DNA of 64,000 nt, taken from NCBI GenBank assembly GCA_014871385.1, contig CM026423.1, positions 2,050,408 to 2,114,407 on the forward strand, read 5' to 3'. The stretch's first letter is position 1. The number at the start of each line of letters is the position of its first letter. The translations under genes were made by a program, and so were the position numbers. Positions 11,062-23,071 of this stretch are shown in pieces. The notes beneath the pieces were generated by a model. That model did not search any database. It was not told the origin of the DNA and was given only the letters and a program-made list of their open reading frames with translations. The stretch is from Ceratodon purpureus (lineage: Eukaryota > Streptophyta > Bryopsida > Pseudoditrichales > Ditrichaceae).

Positions 11062-11178
11062 TACTAGTGGAAAGATGGTCTGGGAAGACCATCCAGTATA
11101 CCAATGAGTTGGTGTAAAATGCAGTCCACCGGCTCACTTGTATACTCACTGGTCCCCCAAACCATCTTTTCAGTAGTG
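11062..11178. mobile_element. CACTA-type MITE with TAC target duplication
   Basis: A 117-bp element. Its left end TACTAGTGGAAAGATGGT matches the complement of its right end, CACTACTGAAAAGATGGT, with a few mismatches. TAC occurs directly on both sides (11059-11061 and 11179-11181), the 3-bp duplication expected for CACTA elements. The interior resembles the 53,331-53,449 element (both contain AAGTATACCAATGAG-like sequence), so they are one family. The ends also resemble those of the large CACTA transposon at 35,471-50,182. Confidence 0.72.
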
Positions 11179-11570
11179 TACATAGAGTTGGGTTTTCACT
11201 AGGAAACGGGGAAGCCAGTTTTTGGCACTTGCATAATACCTCTTCATTTGTTGCACAATTATTTGGTGGTAGAACACCACTTCTTCATGTTTGATTCTTG
11301 TTAATTGGAGTGTTTTTAGATTTTTTATTGACTCACCATAAAAAGGTAACTTGAAAGATATTAAAAATGATTTATCATTTGATGTATTTTGGATTTTCAA
11401 GTTTAATTGCATAATCATTACATCATCTCTGGCATCACCACTTAGCCCATATATATGTTCTTAACTATCTCAGCCATCTTTAGCATTTCAATCATCTCTG
11501 ACATCTCATCTCCATCCATATATTCCTAGTTGTTTAAAGCCATCTTGAACTTTTCAATCATCTCTGACAT

Positions 11571-12263
11571 CTATAAATGTTAACCCTTGGGAGTGGATCA
11601 AAGTTAACATTTATAGAGGTATTAACAGTTAACAATTATAAAATTATTTTTTGAGCAATATACAAATCTTAAACATTTATAAACATAAATAATTGTGAAT
11701 AGTACTTGTAAAAAAACACCATTCATTAAATTGCAAACTAGGATTTTTTGATCATTTTTCATGAAGTGCTAAAGTGGCGATATAAAATACTACAATGGTG
11801 CTGCATATTTCAACATTCATCCACATATTGGATAGAAAGTATCACATTAGAAGATATCACATATTTATAATTTTTCATTCATTCATAATTGGGCAATTTC
11901 ATCCAAGATATTATTTTAGTTTGTAGCTTTCTAGCAAAAAACTTCATGGTTTTTGGCCATTTTTAGCCAGACTATTTTTTTCTAATGCAATCAAGCACTA
12001 TTTTGCCAAAATAAAAGGCCTGTTGCAAACCCAATTAAAACTTTATTCAATATCAAGTAATATGTACAGAGAAAGGAATGTAACTTGATGAGTACTTTTT
12101 ATCATTTATATTATGTGTGTATTTCATTTGTTAACATTTATAGAGTGAAATTTACAAAAATGGGAGTACCATTTTGCTAACAGTTAACACGTTTAACATT
12201 TATAGTGTGCAATATGTGGGGAGTAGAAGATAGCTAGCATTTAGAGAGGGTTAACACTTGTAG
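11571..12263. mobile_element. Possible TIR element with TGTTAACCCT ends
   Basis: CTATAAATGTTAACCCT at 11571-11587 faces its near inverse complement at 12247-12263 (15 of 17 match). Between them TTAACATTTATAG-like words recur several times. No coding sequence and no clear target duplication were found, so boundaries are uncertain. Confidence 0.35.
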
Positions 12264-12293
12264 GTGTAATATTTATGGAGGGTGGACTACAGT

Positions 12294-12545
12294 CAGGGTT
12301 TTCTATGTCGTCTGGTCGTGACTATTCGGTCGGGACGTCGGAATGGGTCGTGACGAGACCATTGTGATGTCACAATAGGGGTCAACGTAGGAAAACAAGG
12401 AACAAGGGGTCGGACGATGGCCCAAAATGGGGCAAATCCGACACGGTAAAGACTGGATCGGTCATTATGTCGTGACTCTAAACTGTCGTGACGTCTCGAC
12501 ATTATGACGCAATAGGCCCACGTCACGACACAATAGAAAACCCTG
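12294..12545. mobile_element. hAT-type MITE with 8-bp target duplication
   Basis: A 252-bp GC-richer island in AT-rich DNA. It starts CAGGGTTTTCTAT and ends with the complement ATAGAAAACCCTG. The flanking octamers ACTACAGT (12286-12293) and ACTATAGT (12546-12553) differ at one base. The word GTCGTGAC or its complement recurs about five times near both ends, as expected for subterminal transposase sites. CAGGG termini with 8-bp duplications are hallmarks of hAT elements. It has no coding capacity. Confidence 0.78.
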
Positions 12546-12553
12546 ACTATAGT

Positions 12554-15173
12554 TATCTTAATCAATTTAGTCATTTCATCATAGTCCATATATTCTTAAG
12601 TGTCTCAATCATCTTAGTCATCTCAAGCATCTCAATTAATTCTAACATCTCATTTCAATTCATATTACGGTATTAGTTATCTCAAACATCTCAATCAATT
12701 TGTAACATTTCATCTCAGCTCATATATTCTTAACTATCTCAATCTCTGACATCTCATATCATTTCATCTCAGCTCATATATTCTTAACTATCTCAATCTC
12801 TGACATCTCATATCATTTCATCTTAGCTCATATATTCTTAACTATCTCAATCTCTAACATCTCATATCAGCTCATATATTTTTAGTTCCATCAATCATCT
12901 CAGTCATCTCAAACATCTCAATCATCTCTGGCATCTTAAACATCTTAATCACTGGGTCATCTATGATCTGAGCCATAAATTTTTAGTCATCTAAAACATC
13001 TCAGTCATGTCATGTCTTAAGTTCTTAACCATATGTTCTTGAGGCTACTTCACATTGTAACTAAAGATGAAGAATTAGTTGATTTTTACCAATCAAATTA
13101 CAAAAAGGTCCAAGGTTTAGCTTGGCATGAGTCTTCACCTCAACACCCATCCAAAAGTTGTCCAATGCTATGAAGCCTTCATAGTAGCATTTTTTGCGAG
13201 TTCTGGCACGAGGATCGCAGCCACTTGTACAAAACTTTCTCATCTATTTTTAGGCCACTCAAACTTTTCTTAGAATGCAGTATAATTTTTCTTTTAATGA
13301 AACATGTACAAGAAGGCAAGGTTTTTGGATTATTAAATGTCGGTTATGTTCTACAAACCTTGTCATGCTCTACTAATTAAGTTTTTGATAACTATTATCA
13401 CTAGACTTACGTTGGTCCGGAATAGCTGAAATCTCAATTAGATATAACATTGTTAGAATAATAAATCTTTTACAAAAAAATTCTACATCTTAAACTTAAT
13501 TGGTGTTCTTATATATTTTTTGATTTTAAAAAAAAATATTTTCAGTTTTCTATGAATATCCAGCTCATCAATCCTCGCCTGGGACTTGATCGTCTGTGCT
13601 TCGTACAATGAATTTAATTTTAAAAACCTAGGAGACATGTGAAGAGCCCCATAATGTGACGTGTCAGACCACAATTATGAGGCATAATACCGTGTATTGT
13701 ACCCACAACTTGCCTCTACAAGAAGAACGTTGCAGAGACTCATGAGAACAACCAAGAGAACGTGCCACCTCGGTTTCCCGCGCCCAACCTTCCCGCGCAG
13801 CCACGTCGGATTTCCCACCAATCCACGCACCTCCAGACGCCGCCCCCACCCTCCCTACCCTATTCTCCCATCCCCCGGTCGCCGCCCGCCGCGGCCGCGA
13901 CTCCGCCCTCGCGAGAGAGACGACCCGGTGGCGAACTCTCTCCCTCCATGGCACCATGGCGTTGCACCTCAAGCTTGAAATCCTCACATCCCTCACTCAT
14001 TCCTCATCTCGCACATCTCGCACATCTCACATATCACATATCTCAAATATCCCACATGTCCCACACATGCCACTTATGTCACTTATGTTAACGTATCTCG
14101 CATCTCACCCTGTAAGATTGCACCACTGCACTCAGTCAATCACCTCACATGAATAACTTAACATGTTTCTTCCCTAGGGTTATGTGCTGTGCTGCTGCCT
14201 GCTTGGTTTCTGATATTGGGTCTGGGAGTGGGTGGAGTTGGGAGGATTGGTGTATGTGAATGTGATGTCCCAGGGATGAGTAGGAATTTGCAGGAGATGG
14301 ATGTTGGGATAACTTACGGTGAGGGTGTTGTTGATGTTGTTGTGTTGTTGTGTGTTTGTGTGTGTGAGTGAGGGATGTGAAATGAGGGGAGGATGGATGG
14401 TGTAAGGGGGTAGGGTGGACGAGGAGCGCATTGGCAGGGAGGAGCGATGAGGGGTCGGATGTCGGGAGACCAACATTTATTAGTGACCGTTATGGGTATT
14501 TTGGGAGGGTATGAGGGTTGACTGCCATTTAGGGAGGGCAGTGGGCATGTGGATGGAGTTTTGGGAGAGCTCCGAATTCGTTGCTACGTTAGTGAGCCCG
14601 TGTTGAATGTAGCCGTTGCGATTCTTGTGTAGCGCTGGTTTTGTACGTTCACTTCCACATTGTGTTGTGGAGTGGGTTTTGAGTCGCAGCCCTGGTTGTT
14701 GTAGTTGGGATCTCTTTTCGTTCGGTCTTGTGCTGGTAATCATAGATCAGCAGCATGTTCAGGGAGCTATGCTTGACTGATTCGTTGTGTGTGTGTTGGT
14801 AGTGCCGGTACTGTGGGGAAGTGGACTTTGTTGTGAGATCACTGTGTGTCTGAATGTCGATGTCAAGATACTGTTTACGTACTCGCCCGGTGTGTCTCCA
14901 CTTCTGTTGGCGAGCGTTTGCAGGAATGTGGTTTCTTTAACATAGTCTGTAATCTGGGCAGTAGGGGTGGAGTCTTGGTTTTTTAGGCCATCCATGGTTC
15001 TTTGAAGGGGACTGGATTGGGCTTCTATTGCCATGGTTTAGAGGTGCTCATGATGGGGTATGTGGTGGAGACGCGGTTTAAGAATATGCTGTAGCAGTGA
15101 GTTTATTGCGAGCTCCATCCATGATTTTGGATTAGCGTGTGTTGGCTGAGAGCTGGGACTCGCTTACACCGCA
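12554..15173. other. Repeat-rich intergenic and 5' region of ATXR copy 1
   Basis: Largely made of degenerate CATCTCA/AATCATCTC words, then unremarkable AT-rich DNA. A GC-rich block follows at 13.75-13.96 kb and an ATCTCGCAC/ATCTCACAT-type simple repeat at 14.0-14.1 kb. From about 14.2 kb the sequence becomes GT-rich and leads up to the first ATXR gene, so it may contain its promoter and leader. Open frames on both strands here are products of the biased composition. Confidence 0.5.
12716..12870. repeat. 54-bp tandem repeat, about 3 copies
   Basis: A unit beginning (C/T)AGCTCATATATTCTTAACT starts at 12716, 12770 and 12824, an exact 54-bp period, with few differences between copies. It sits inside a longer zone of degenerate CATCTC words. 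Confidence 0.8.
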
Positions 15174-18048
15174 ATGGAGGATGAAGAGTGTGGTCGTGGG
15201 AAGAGGGTGAAGCGGGTGATTGTGTGCCGCAATGGGTGGCATAATTGTTGTCTTCCCGAATTTGAGAAGACAGGTCCGTGTGGCATGCACTTCAAAGTGA
15301 GTCCCAGTCAGACCAGGGTTAAAGTAGTGGATGCTGGATCTGTCACCGAGTCCACCCAGTTGGTTGTGAAGGCGAAAGAGCCAAAGTCGAAAGAGGTGGT
15401 TGAGGTTCAAGAGAGAGCTCTAGAGTTTGCGAAGCCCAGGAAGAGAGCGGCCAGCAAAGCAAAGGACGCCAAGCCGAAGAAGGATAAATATGACACCACT
15501 CTGTGTGAAGAGTGTTCTCGCGGCGATGGGGAGCAGGAAATGCTGCTCTGCGATAGCTGCGACAGAGGGTACCACATGTATTGTCTCAGTCCTATCCTTC
15601 CTACTGTCCCACTGGGCGAATGGTTCTGCCCCAAATGTGCAGAGTCTTCACTTGTGCAAGGTATGCTGTCAAATCTTCCCTTTAAGTACTTCGAACTCGC
15701 ATCTTTATTGTGCACATCATTTGTGCTGTTAGCTGTGCTGTGGGCGATTGGTTTGTGACAGTCAGTTTGACCAAGATAGCTCCGAAGATATACCCTGCAA
15801 TGAAATGTGCCTGGGAAATTGTTTACAACGTCATTTCAAAAATCTTGTGAGGAATTGAAACCTTTTTTTAAATGGGAGTTCCAGTATATGAAGCGGAGAT
15901 AGCCCATTTTCATTTTAAACCCTAATCTGTGACCCTCCCCCTCTCTCCGCTCTCAGACTGGGTCATTGACTCTACATGGTGTAATGATGCGTTCATCAAG
16001 TTATTTTCTCAGAAACGTGCTGCATAAGGACTGAGTGATCTGGTTGAAATGCAGAATTTCCTAAGGTACAAAAGAAGATCGTAGACTTCTTTCGCATTCA
16101 GAAGCCAGCCCCTTTCACTACAGGTATTCAAAACCCTCGTTCCTTCGTTTTCAGATTGTTTTGTTTGAGGGTGTTTGTATTCCCGTCGGATCATCTTCTT
16201 GGTGTCTTAAAGACACGTTCTTCTGGCAAGAGCTTCGTTAGTGCATTTCATAGGAAATAGATGTGTAAACCATTGAAATTTCTGCAGTATCTCTCGTACA
16301 AATAGCTTGTTTCCAAATGGGGTATAGCATACTAGAATGATTTTTACCTGAAAAACTAACCTTAAATTTTTATGTAAATACAGAAACGAAGTGCATTGAG
16401 ACAAGGAAAAGACGAAGACCAAGTGGTGGAACTTTGTGTCGGCAAAAGAAAAGCCGACGGTTACTGCCCTACGTTCCATGCACTGATCCGCAACGTAGAT
16501 TAGAGCAAATGGCGTCTCTGGCCACGGCACTGACCAGCATCGGGGTCGAATTCACTGATTCGTTGAGTTATGGCTTGGCTCCTCGCTCTGCTAACCGTGC
16601 CGAAAATGAGAAGGGCGGTATGCAGGTACCATAGTTTGAAATCCTAACACGGTCACATTGTCAAATTGCACTCTTCTGCTTTCTCGTTCCAGTTTTTGCC
16701 TCTCTTTCGAACAATGAGAGGGGGTCCCTGCATGGAGTTTGACTACTTCTGTGGCGTTGTAGATGTGTTTTATGCTGATGCCAGAAGTGGCATGAATACT
16801 TGTTGGATTGAAAAGGTCAATGAGTGATATTTTATAACAATTATAAAGAAGTCGCCTCTTCACTTGAGGGTCACTAGGGGAACTGGAATTCCTGTCTGAC
16901 GGATACAAACAATTTCCTGATGCTATTGGCAGGTTATGGGCAAGGAGGACAGGGCGACCCTTGATTTGTGTAAGACCATGTGCAGCCAAGGCGAGTGGCC
17001 ACCCTTGATGGTCACACATGATTCTCGACAAGGGTAAGCTTCACACATCTTTGGTGTTTCACCTGTGATACAAAGCAAGCCTTAGCTCCTTATGTTTCCA
17101 ATACGCCTTTGGAGTGACCAAGTCTTGCACCTCTTACCTGTCTCCTGAAATTTCGTAAATATATTCATGTTGAATGGGCTACTAATAGAATATCATTTTT
17201 ATGTGCCACAGATTTGTTGTCGAGGCTGATAGGAACATAAAAGATATGACAATTATTGCTGAGTACACTGGGGAGGTTGACTACATGTGTCGCCGCCAAT
17301 ATGATTCTGGAAACAGTATCATGGGCCTTCTCTTCACCGAAGACCCTGCGAAGGAGCTCGTCATTTGCCCAGATAGGCGTGGCAACATAGCTCGCTTTGT
17401 CTCCGGCATTAATAACCACACTTCGTAAGTAAACACTTTTCCTGACTCACCCCTTTGATGATTTACATGACATCAAAGCAACACCGTCCTTAAACCATCA
17501 GCTATTAAGAGTTGCGCTTCTTTATGTACGGATTTGCAAAATCTGTAACTTAAGTCCACATCTTAGCAACTATTGTGTGGTATGCACCTGATAGCACTTT
17601 GAAAGTTCTCAACACATAAATATCTGAATGATGCATACAGAAGTGCGCTGGAATGCTTTCTATTGATCAAATAGTGAAAGAAGGAGCAAAGCTAATCTGT
17701 TGTTCCACTCTTAAGTGTTGGTTTAAGGTCCTCCACCTTACATACTTGCAGGATGAAACTGAGATCTGTTCGGGTACAAATGTTCTGCATGTCCGGAAAA
17801 CGTCCCAGGCCTATACCGTATCCCGTCCTCTCAGTGTTATCTTGTTTTGGGGTGGCCAATTCTGACTTCGTTGGATGATGTTTTGCAGAGAGGGGAGGAA
17901 GAAACAGAATGTACGATGTGTTCGGTACAATATCGACGGAGAGGCACGAGCAATCCTGGTTGCAATACGGGATATTCCGAAAGGTGAACGCTTGTACTAT
18001 GATTATAATGCTTACCAGACTGAATATCCCACCGAGCATTTCGTCTGA
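15174..18048 (+). CDS. ATXR5/6: ATXR5/6-type histone H3K27 monomethyltransferase, copy 1, 6 exons
   Basis: Nuclear PHD-SET enzyme; the plant family places H3K27me1 on replication-dependent H3.1 during S phase and represses heterochromatin and re-replication. Exons are 15174-15660, 16055-16123, 16384-16625, 16933-17033, 17212-17424 and 17889-18048, giving 423 residues with every junction in frame. The PHD finger lies at 111-155 with all ligands present (C111, C114, C126, C129, H134, C137, C152, C155). A PCNA-binding PIP box, QKKIVDFF, is at 168-175 in the small second exon. The SET region runs from about 290 to the end, with AEYTGEVDY, NIARFVSGINNH and the catalytic-region motif ERLYYDYNAY. 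The N-terminal 110 residues are basic and specific to this copy. Arabidopsis relatives are about 350 residues, so this one has a longer N-terminus. No lesions were seen. Confidence 0.95.
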
Positions 18049-19889
18049 ACGCCCAGATGTAGGAATTCCACTTTTCTTGACCAGTCATTCCGACTCATGT
18101 CGCAAATTGCGACTAGGAAACTACTGTTGCCACTTCTGGCCTTGCAATCTGTGAAGGGAGGTCATTCTCAGTAGATACATTGCCACATCCAGAAGGAAAA
18201 CCATCTCACTAACCATCGCCTAATCGTGCTCTCCTTTAATTTGTCTTCCTTTTCTTATTAACTGCCCGTACCTGGATGATGGTGCCCCTACTTCTAGGAC
18301 ATGACAGACTTGCTAATTAGATTTAAACAATGAAACTGTGCATCCTTGCGCAGCGTGCAGTTCCTCCAGCTGCAGGGAGCAAATTGCCGTGTATTGTATT
18401 GGCAGATGTAAAGACTCAAATCACCTCTGTAATTGATTACGGTCACCATGTGCACCAGTGTGCAATGACCCGCGGTTCCTGGAGGCTCCCATTGCCCCAA
18501 CCCTTTCGTCATTAACCCTTGCATCTCCCAATGCTTCGGTCCTGTCTCCCAGTGAAAAATTGAATGCTGTCATTGTATCCCTTATGCCACCGCCTCTCCC
18601 GTCTTGACACAATCTCTCCAATGACAACTCACGGAGTTACTTTCCCAATCTTCACCTTCATCTTCCTCTTCAATCGACAGGTCTTCCCGATTTCCTTCGA
18701 GAGCATCCAAGAGCAACCAAGAGCATCACCAGTAGTGTGCAATGATGTGAAATCTCCGAACTGAGAGATGTCGAGATCGACAGCGAAGTCGCAGTCGATG
18801 AGTACAAACTGCTCTGGCGCACTCAACTTGTTCGTACGCTCACCGCCGTCAGGTAAACTAATCCCGCACATCAAAGCCCCATGCGCAAGAAGCTGGCATC
18901 CAGCGGTAGCTAGCATCATGCGTCCTTTCCAACCGCCAGTAGGAAAGATGCCAGCCGAATCAAACGCGAAGTGGGTCACGTGCGACCACCAGTCGGTGGC
19001 GTCGCCACGAGCGCGAAACGAGCAGCGTCGGATGGCGGCGTCGGAGGCGATGGCAATGGGGGGCCGAAATCCTCACAGAATTTGCTTCGAATGCTCACTG
19101 AGCCCTCACATTTCGCCTATTGCGGGGCCCAAATCGTGGCCACGGTTGCGGAGTTGACGTGGTTGCCATGCTGATTGCCCACACTGGTTGCATGGCTGCG
19201 CGTCGCATTCGTGGATCGTTGCCGTCACTGTTCGCAAATGCCATCGACATGGGGTAAGTTTGTGGGATGCAGATGTTGGATATGAGTTAGCACTAGAGTG
19301 TCATTCGCTTGGGCGTGCTACAGCGCTGTCGTTTCGGTTCATGCGAGGTTTGGACATCAGTGACGGTGGTGGCGGAGTGAGTTTGGGAAGTTGGGTTTGG
19401 GTTTTGGGTTGAAGGTTTGCAAGTGGTATCGTTCGTGGGATGTCAACTGATGCGTGTTGCATTTTCGTTTCTGGAACTCAGGGTGGCTGAATGATGGTGC
19501 GAAGCCCATCAGCGGGGGCAATCATTGAGATACGGTGAGCTGTGAGAATGTTCTTCAGTAGTACTCAGTAATAGGGTTGCTGGCTTGAGGTTTATACCAC
19601 AATGTTGCGGAGTATGATGGATGTGCTTGAGGTTGAATGTCTTAGCTCTTCGTGTTCATGGTTTGATGTCTTCAGTTTTTGAACTCATTTGATGAATGTG
19701 GGCTACCCCAGATTTCTATTGCATGGGTTGGTCTCCAGAATGGGCATGCCAGCGATGGAAAGCTTTGTGATGGACGGTCGATAACAAGGGCACTTAGGGT
19801 ATCTTCACTGTCTCCGACGTTTTGAGATGAGTGTCCTAGCATTGGGCCTGAGAGCTTAAACCGGGTTGTGGAATGCTGTCACATTAGCA
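18049..19889. other. Spacer between the two ATXR5/6 genes
   Basis: Contains the 3' flank of copy 1 and the promoter and leader of copy 2. Between about 18.63 and 19.10 kb it is GC-rich and open on both strands; the minus-strand frame (from before 18,979 down to 18,629) has no ATG near its start and matches nothing I recognise. A decayed fragment or chance frames are equally possible. Confidence 0.45.
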
Positions 19890-22800
19890 ATGGAGAGACC
19901 AAGATATGGTAAAGAGCGCAGGGCCAAGAGAGTGCGAATTAGCACCTTGTATCGCACCCATTGTTCCCAAGTCGTCGAGTGTCAGTGGAATGATTATCCC
20001 AGTCCAAGCCCATGCAAGAACACGGTGGACTTCGCGGAGGAGGTGTTGCCAACCTCGGCGGTTGCAGAACCCCCGAAGGTTGAAGAGCCAAAAACATATG
20101 TGAAGAAGAAGCAGCGGATTGTGAAGGATGAGCAAGTGAAAGTTGGGACTGAAATGGTCATTTGGACCGACCCTGCCCTAATCTACTCGTGCACTATGTG
20201 CGAGGAGTGTGGACGCGGCGACTCTGCAGATCAAATGTTGCTTTGCGACAAATGTGACAGAGGTTTCCATATGTTCTGCTTGTCCCCCATCCTTGTTAGT
20301 ATCCCACCGGGTGATTGGATTTGCCCACATTGTTCGCAATCAACCACCGCTTATGGTATGTTCTCTGGCGTTCCATGCTCAGGCTTCCTTAAATTTTTAC
20401 AGTCTAATTTCAATTATGTAAGTAGAACGGTAGTCATTGACCTTGATGCTGATTTTGACATTATTCACTTCTAGGAAATGGTTGTTCAAATGCAGCGTTC
20501 GGATCAGTCACCTTGCAGCTCCATGTAGGTATTGCTATGACACGGTATAGATTTTTCTTATTGCAAATAGAAAGTAGTCTACAACGGTCTCGTTTGAAGG
20601 TCCGAAGGGATGAATCGATTGATGATTTGATCGTCTCCTGTGCGTCCTTCACATTGCAATCATGATCCTGTGGCTGCTGTGATGACCTTTTGCGAGTATT
20701 TATGTAGAAATTCTGCGCTCAGTAAATCTTGTAGTGAAATCCTTTGCGTAACCTTGGTTTCTGCAGCTACAAATGGAAGTATAAAGTAGAACAATCGTCA
20801 ATTTATCTACCGTGCCTTCACTTGGTTTCTATCATGAAGGTAGTGTGATCATGGATGTCACTCGGCCAACGATAACATGTGTAATATCTGACAGTTGAGA
20901 TGGACATACTCAAGTTGATACTTTCTTGTGGGATACAGAATTCCAGATGGTGCAGAGAAAAATAGTGGAGTATTTCCGCTTCAAGAAGTTCGTGCCTTCC
21001 AAAACAGGTATTCATCTAGCCCCTCCCCCCGTCTTCTTCACTTTTTTTTTTCTTTTTTTCTTTCTCTTATATTGCATACCTTCACTTTCATTAAAAACCT
21101 TCGACAAAACATTCTTGAGCGTAAACTTTCATTGGATTTTGTGGAATATCATTCTGCAGTCGCCTCGACATTTTTGTGGTCTGCATTGCCCGCTGCTCAC
21201 TGCTATGTAAATTCACTGCAGTCATGGAAGGAATTGAGAAAAGGACCTTGAAGAAGCAGAAGAGTTCATCGTCGCAAAAGAGGGGTCTAAGATTGTTGCC
21301 CTACGTTCCGACCATCGATTTGCAACGTAGACTAGAACAGATGGCCTCCTTGGCTGCAGCACTCACCAACATCGGATTAGATTTTTCCGATTCGTTAAGT
21401 TACGGATATGCTCCACGCACCGCCAATCGCGCTGCTAATGAGAAAGGTGGCATGCGGGTACTACGCATTCTTCATGCTTTGCCTACACTTATGTCCACAG
21501 CTCTTGTCCCACTAAGATCTGCAGTGTGATTCGTTGCATGCTGCTTTTTTGATGCAGTACTCTTCTATGTCGTGAAATAAGCTTACACTTCGTCCAGTGG
21601 AGAGGGCTTCGGCCTTGGACACCTCTTCATGTGTAACCCCCCTAACAATTCAATTTCTTTGGCGCTTTGTAGAGAGTTTCAGCGTTGCATGCCTTTATCT
21701 TTTTTTCACAGATAGTTTTGCTGATTACCTTGAAATTTAATGCATCTCTAACAGGCCAAGGGACTACTTCCTTGTTTGGATGCGAAATTTCACTCTTCAG
21801 TTGTGTACTGTAACCTTGAGCTTTGACGGATTGTTTACTTTGCCAACAGGAGATGTCAAAAGAAGACAAGGTGACTCTTGATCGGTGTAAGGCTATGTGC
21901 AAGAGGGGAGAGTGGCAGCCATTGATGGTTACCTACGATTTACGCCAGGGGTATTGCTCTTAATCCCCATTGGCAGATCTTGATTGAACTGAAGTAAGAA
22001 AGTGAGACTCCGAGGCAGGTCAAGATGTTTCTGATGTAAATATTTTATCCTTATCTGATAAACGCAAGCAGCTACCGGTTGTAGTCTGCACATCTGATGG
22101 AATGTTTCGTGCAGCTTCATACATGTTTGTGTGATAGTTTGTGTTCTTGATAGTACAAACAAGGACCTCTGAACAAAATCCTACGTTTCATTCCTGTAGA
22201 TTTGTTGTGGAGGCGGATGAGGACATACCGAACATGACATTCATTGCTGAGTACACGGGAGAGGTCGACTACATGTGTTGCCGCCACTATGATTCTGGGA
22301 ATAGTATCATGGGTCTTCTATTCAGTGATGACCCTGTCAAGGAGCTTGTTATTTGTCCAGATAGGCGTGGTAATATCGCTCGATTTCTCTCGGGCATTAA
22401 CAATCACACAGAGTAAGTGACAAATGAATCCTAGTTAATTATGCACGTAGGTGTTTCAATTTTACAGCAGCCTGTGCATTTTCATCACAATTTGTAGGTT
22501 GATAGTCGTAGTTTTGAGATTAGTTCCGTTTGAAGCGTACGACCATGTAATTCCTTCGCGTCCAGATTGCATTGGTAACATGTCCTCAATGTGAAACAAG
22601 GGTCGGTAACATCAAGATAAGTATCTACGTTAGTAAGTTCAAACCCACATAAGAGAGGCTCCAACGCATTAATCTGTGAACTATCCCCCTTTTAGACAGT
22701 CTAGCTTTCAACGCTGGAAGTCTATTGCATTCATTTGGCGGTTCCCATGCTTGCCAGTGTGCCCATAAGGTTACGGTCATAAGATTACTCTTGACCCACT

Positions 22801-23071
22801 GTTAATGCGTATCACACATTCTAACACATGTCGCTGCTGTTCCTTTTTAATATGTGTAGATCCTCTTCTTTTTTCTTACTAGAATTGATCTAATGGAATT
22901 TTATTCTGCAGGGAGGGAAGGAGTAAACAAAACGTTCGCTGTGTCCGCTATAGCATCAACGGAGAAGCGCGAGTGATCCTCATTGCTATGCGGGACATTC
23001 GCAAAGGCGAACGTTTGTATTACGACTATAATGCCTATTACACCGAGTACCCAACCCAGCACTTCGTTTGA
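19890..23071 (+). CDS. ATXR5/6: ATXR5/6-type histone H3K27 monomethyltransferase, copy 2, 6 exons
   Basis: Tandem paralogue of the preceding gene. Exons are 19890-20355, 20939-21007, 21222-21457, 21850-21950, 22200-22412 and 22912-23071, giving 414 residues. Exons 2, 4, 5 and 6 have exactly the same lengths as in copy 1 (69, 101, 213, 160) and all intron phases agree, so the pair arose by duplication of a whole intron-bearing gene. The PHD finger is complete (C104, C107, C119, C122, H127, C130, C145, C148). The PIP box is QRKIVEYF (161-168), with Tyr for Phe at one aromatic position. SET motifs AEYTGEVDY, GINNH and ERLYYDYNAY are present. The N-terminus before the PHD is unrelated to that of copy 1. 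Start is the first ATG in the PHD frame; upstream alternatives are not ATG. Confidence 0.95.

Noticed and set aside
13697..14156. Overlapping frames of 93-110 codons on both strands with Pro/Arg and Ser/His repeats
   Set aside because: A GC-rich patch followed by ATCTCGCAC/ATCTCACAT simple repeats generates them; several frames are open at once, which is not a sign of coding.
15660..15758. Extension of the first ATXR exon to a hydrophobic C-terminus
   Set aside because: This is read-through into intron 1; the donor at 15,661 restores frame with the PIP-box exon.
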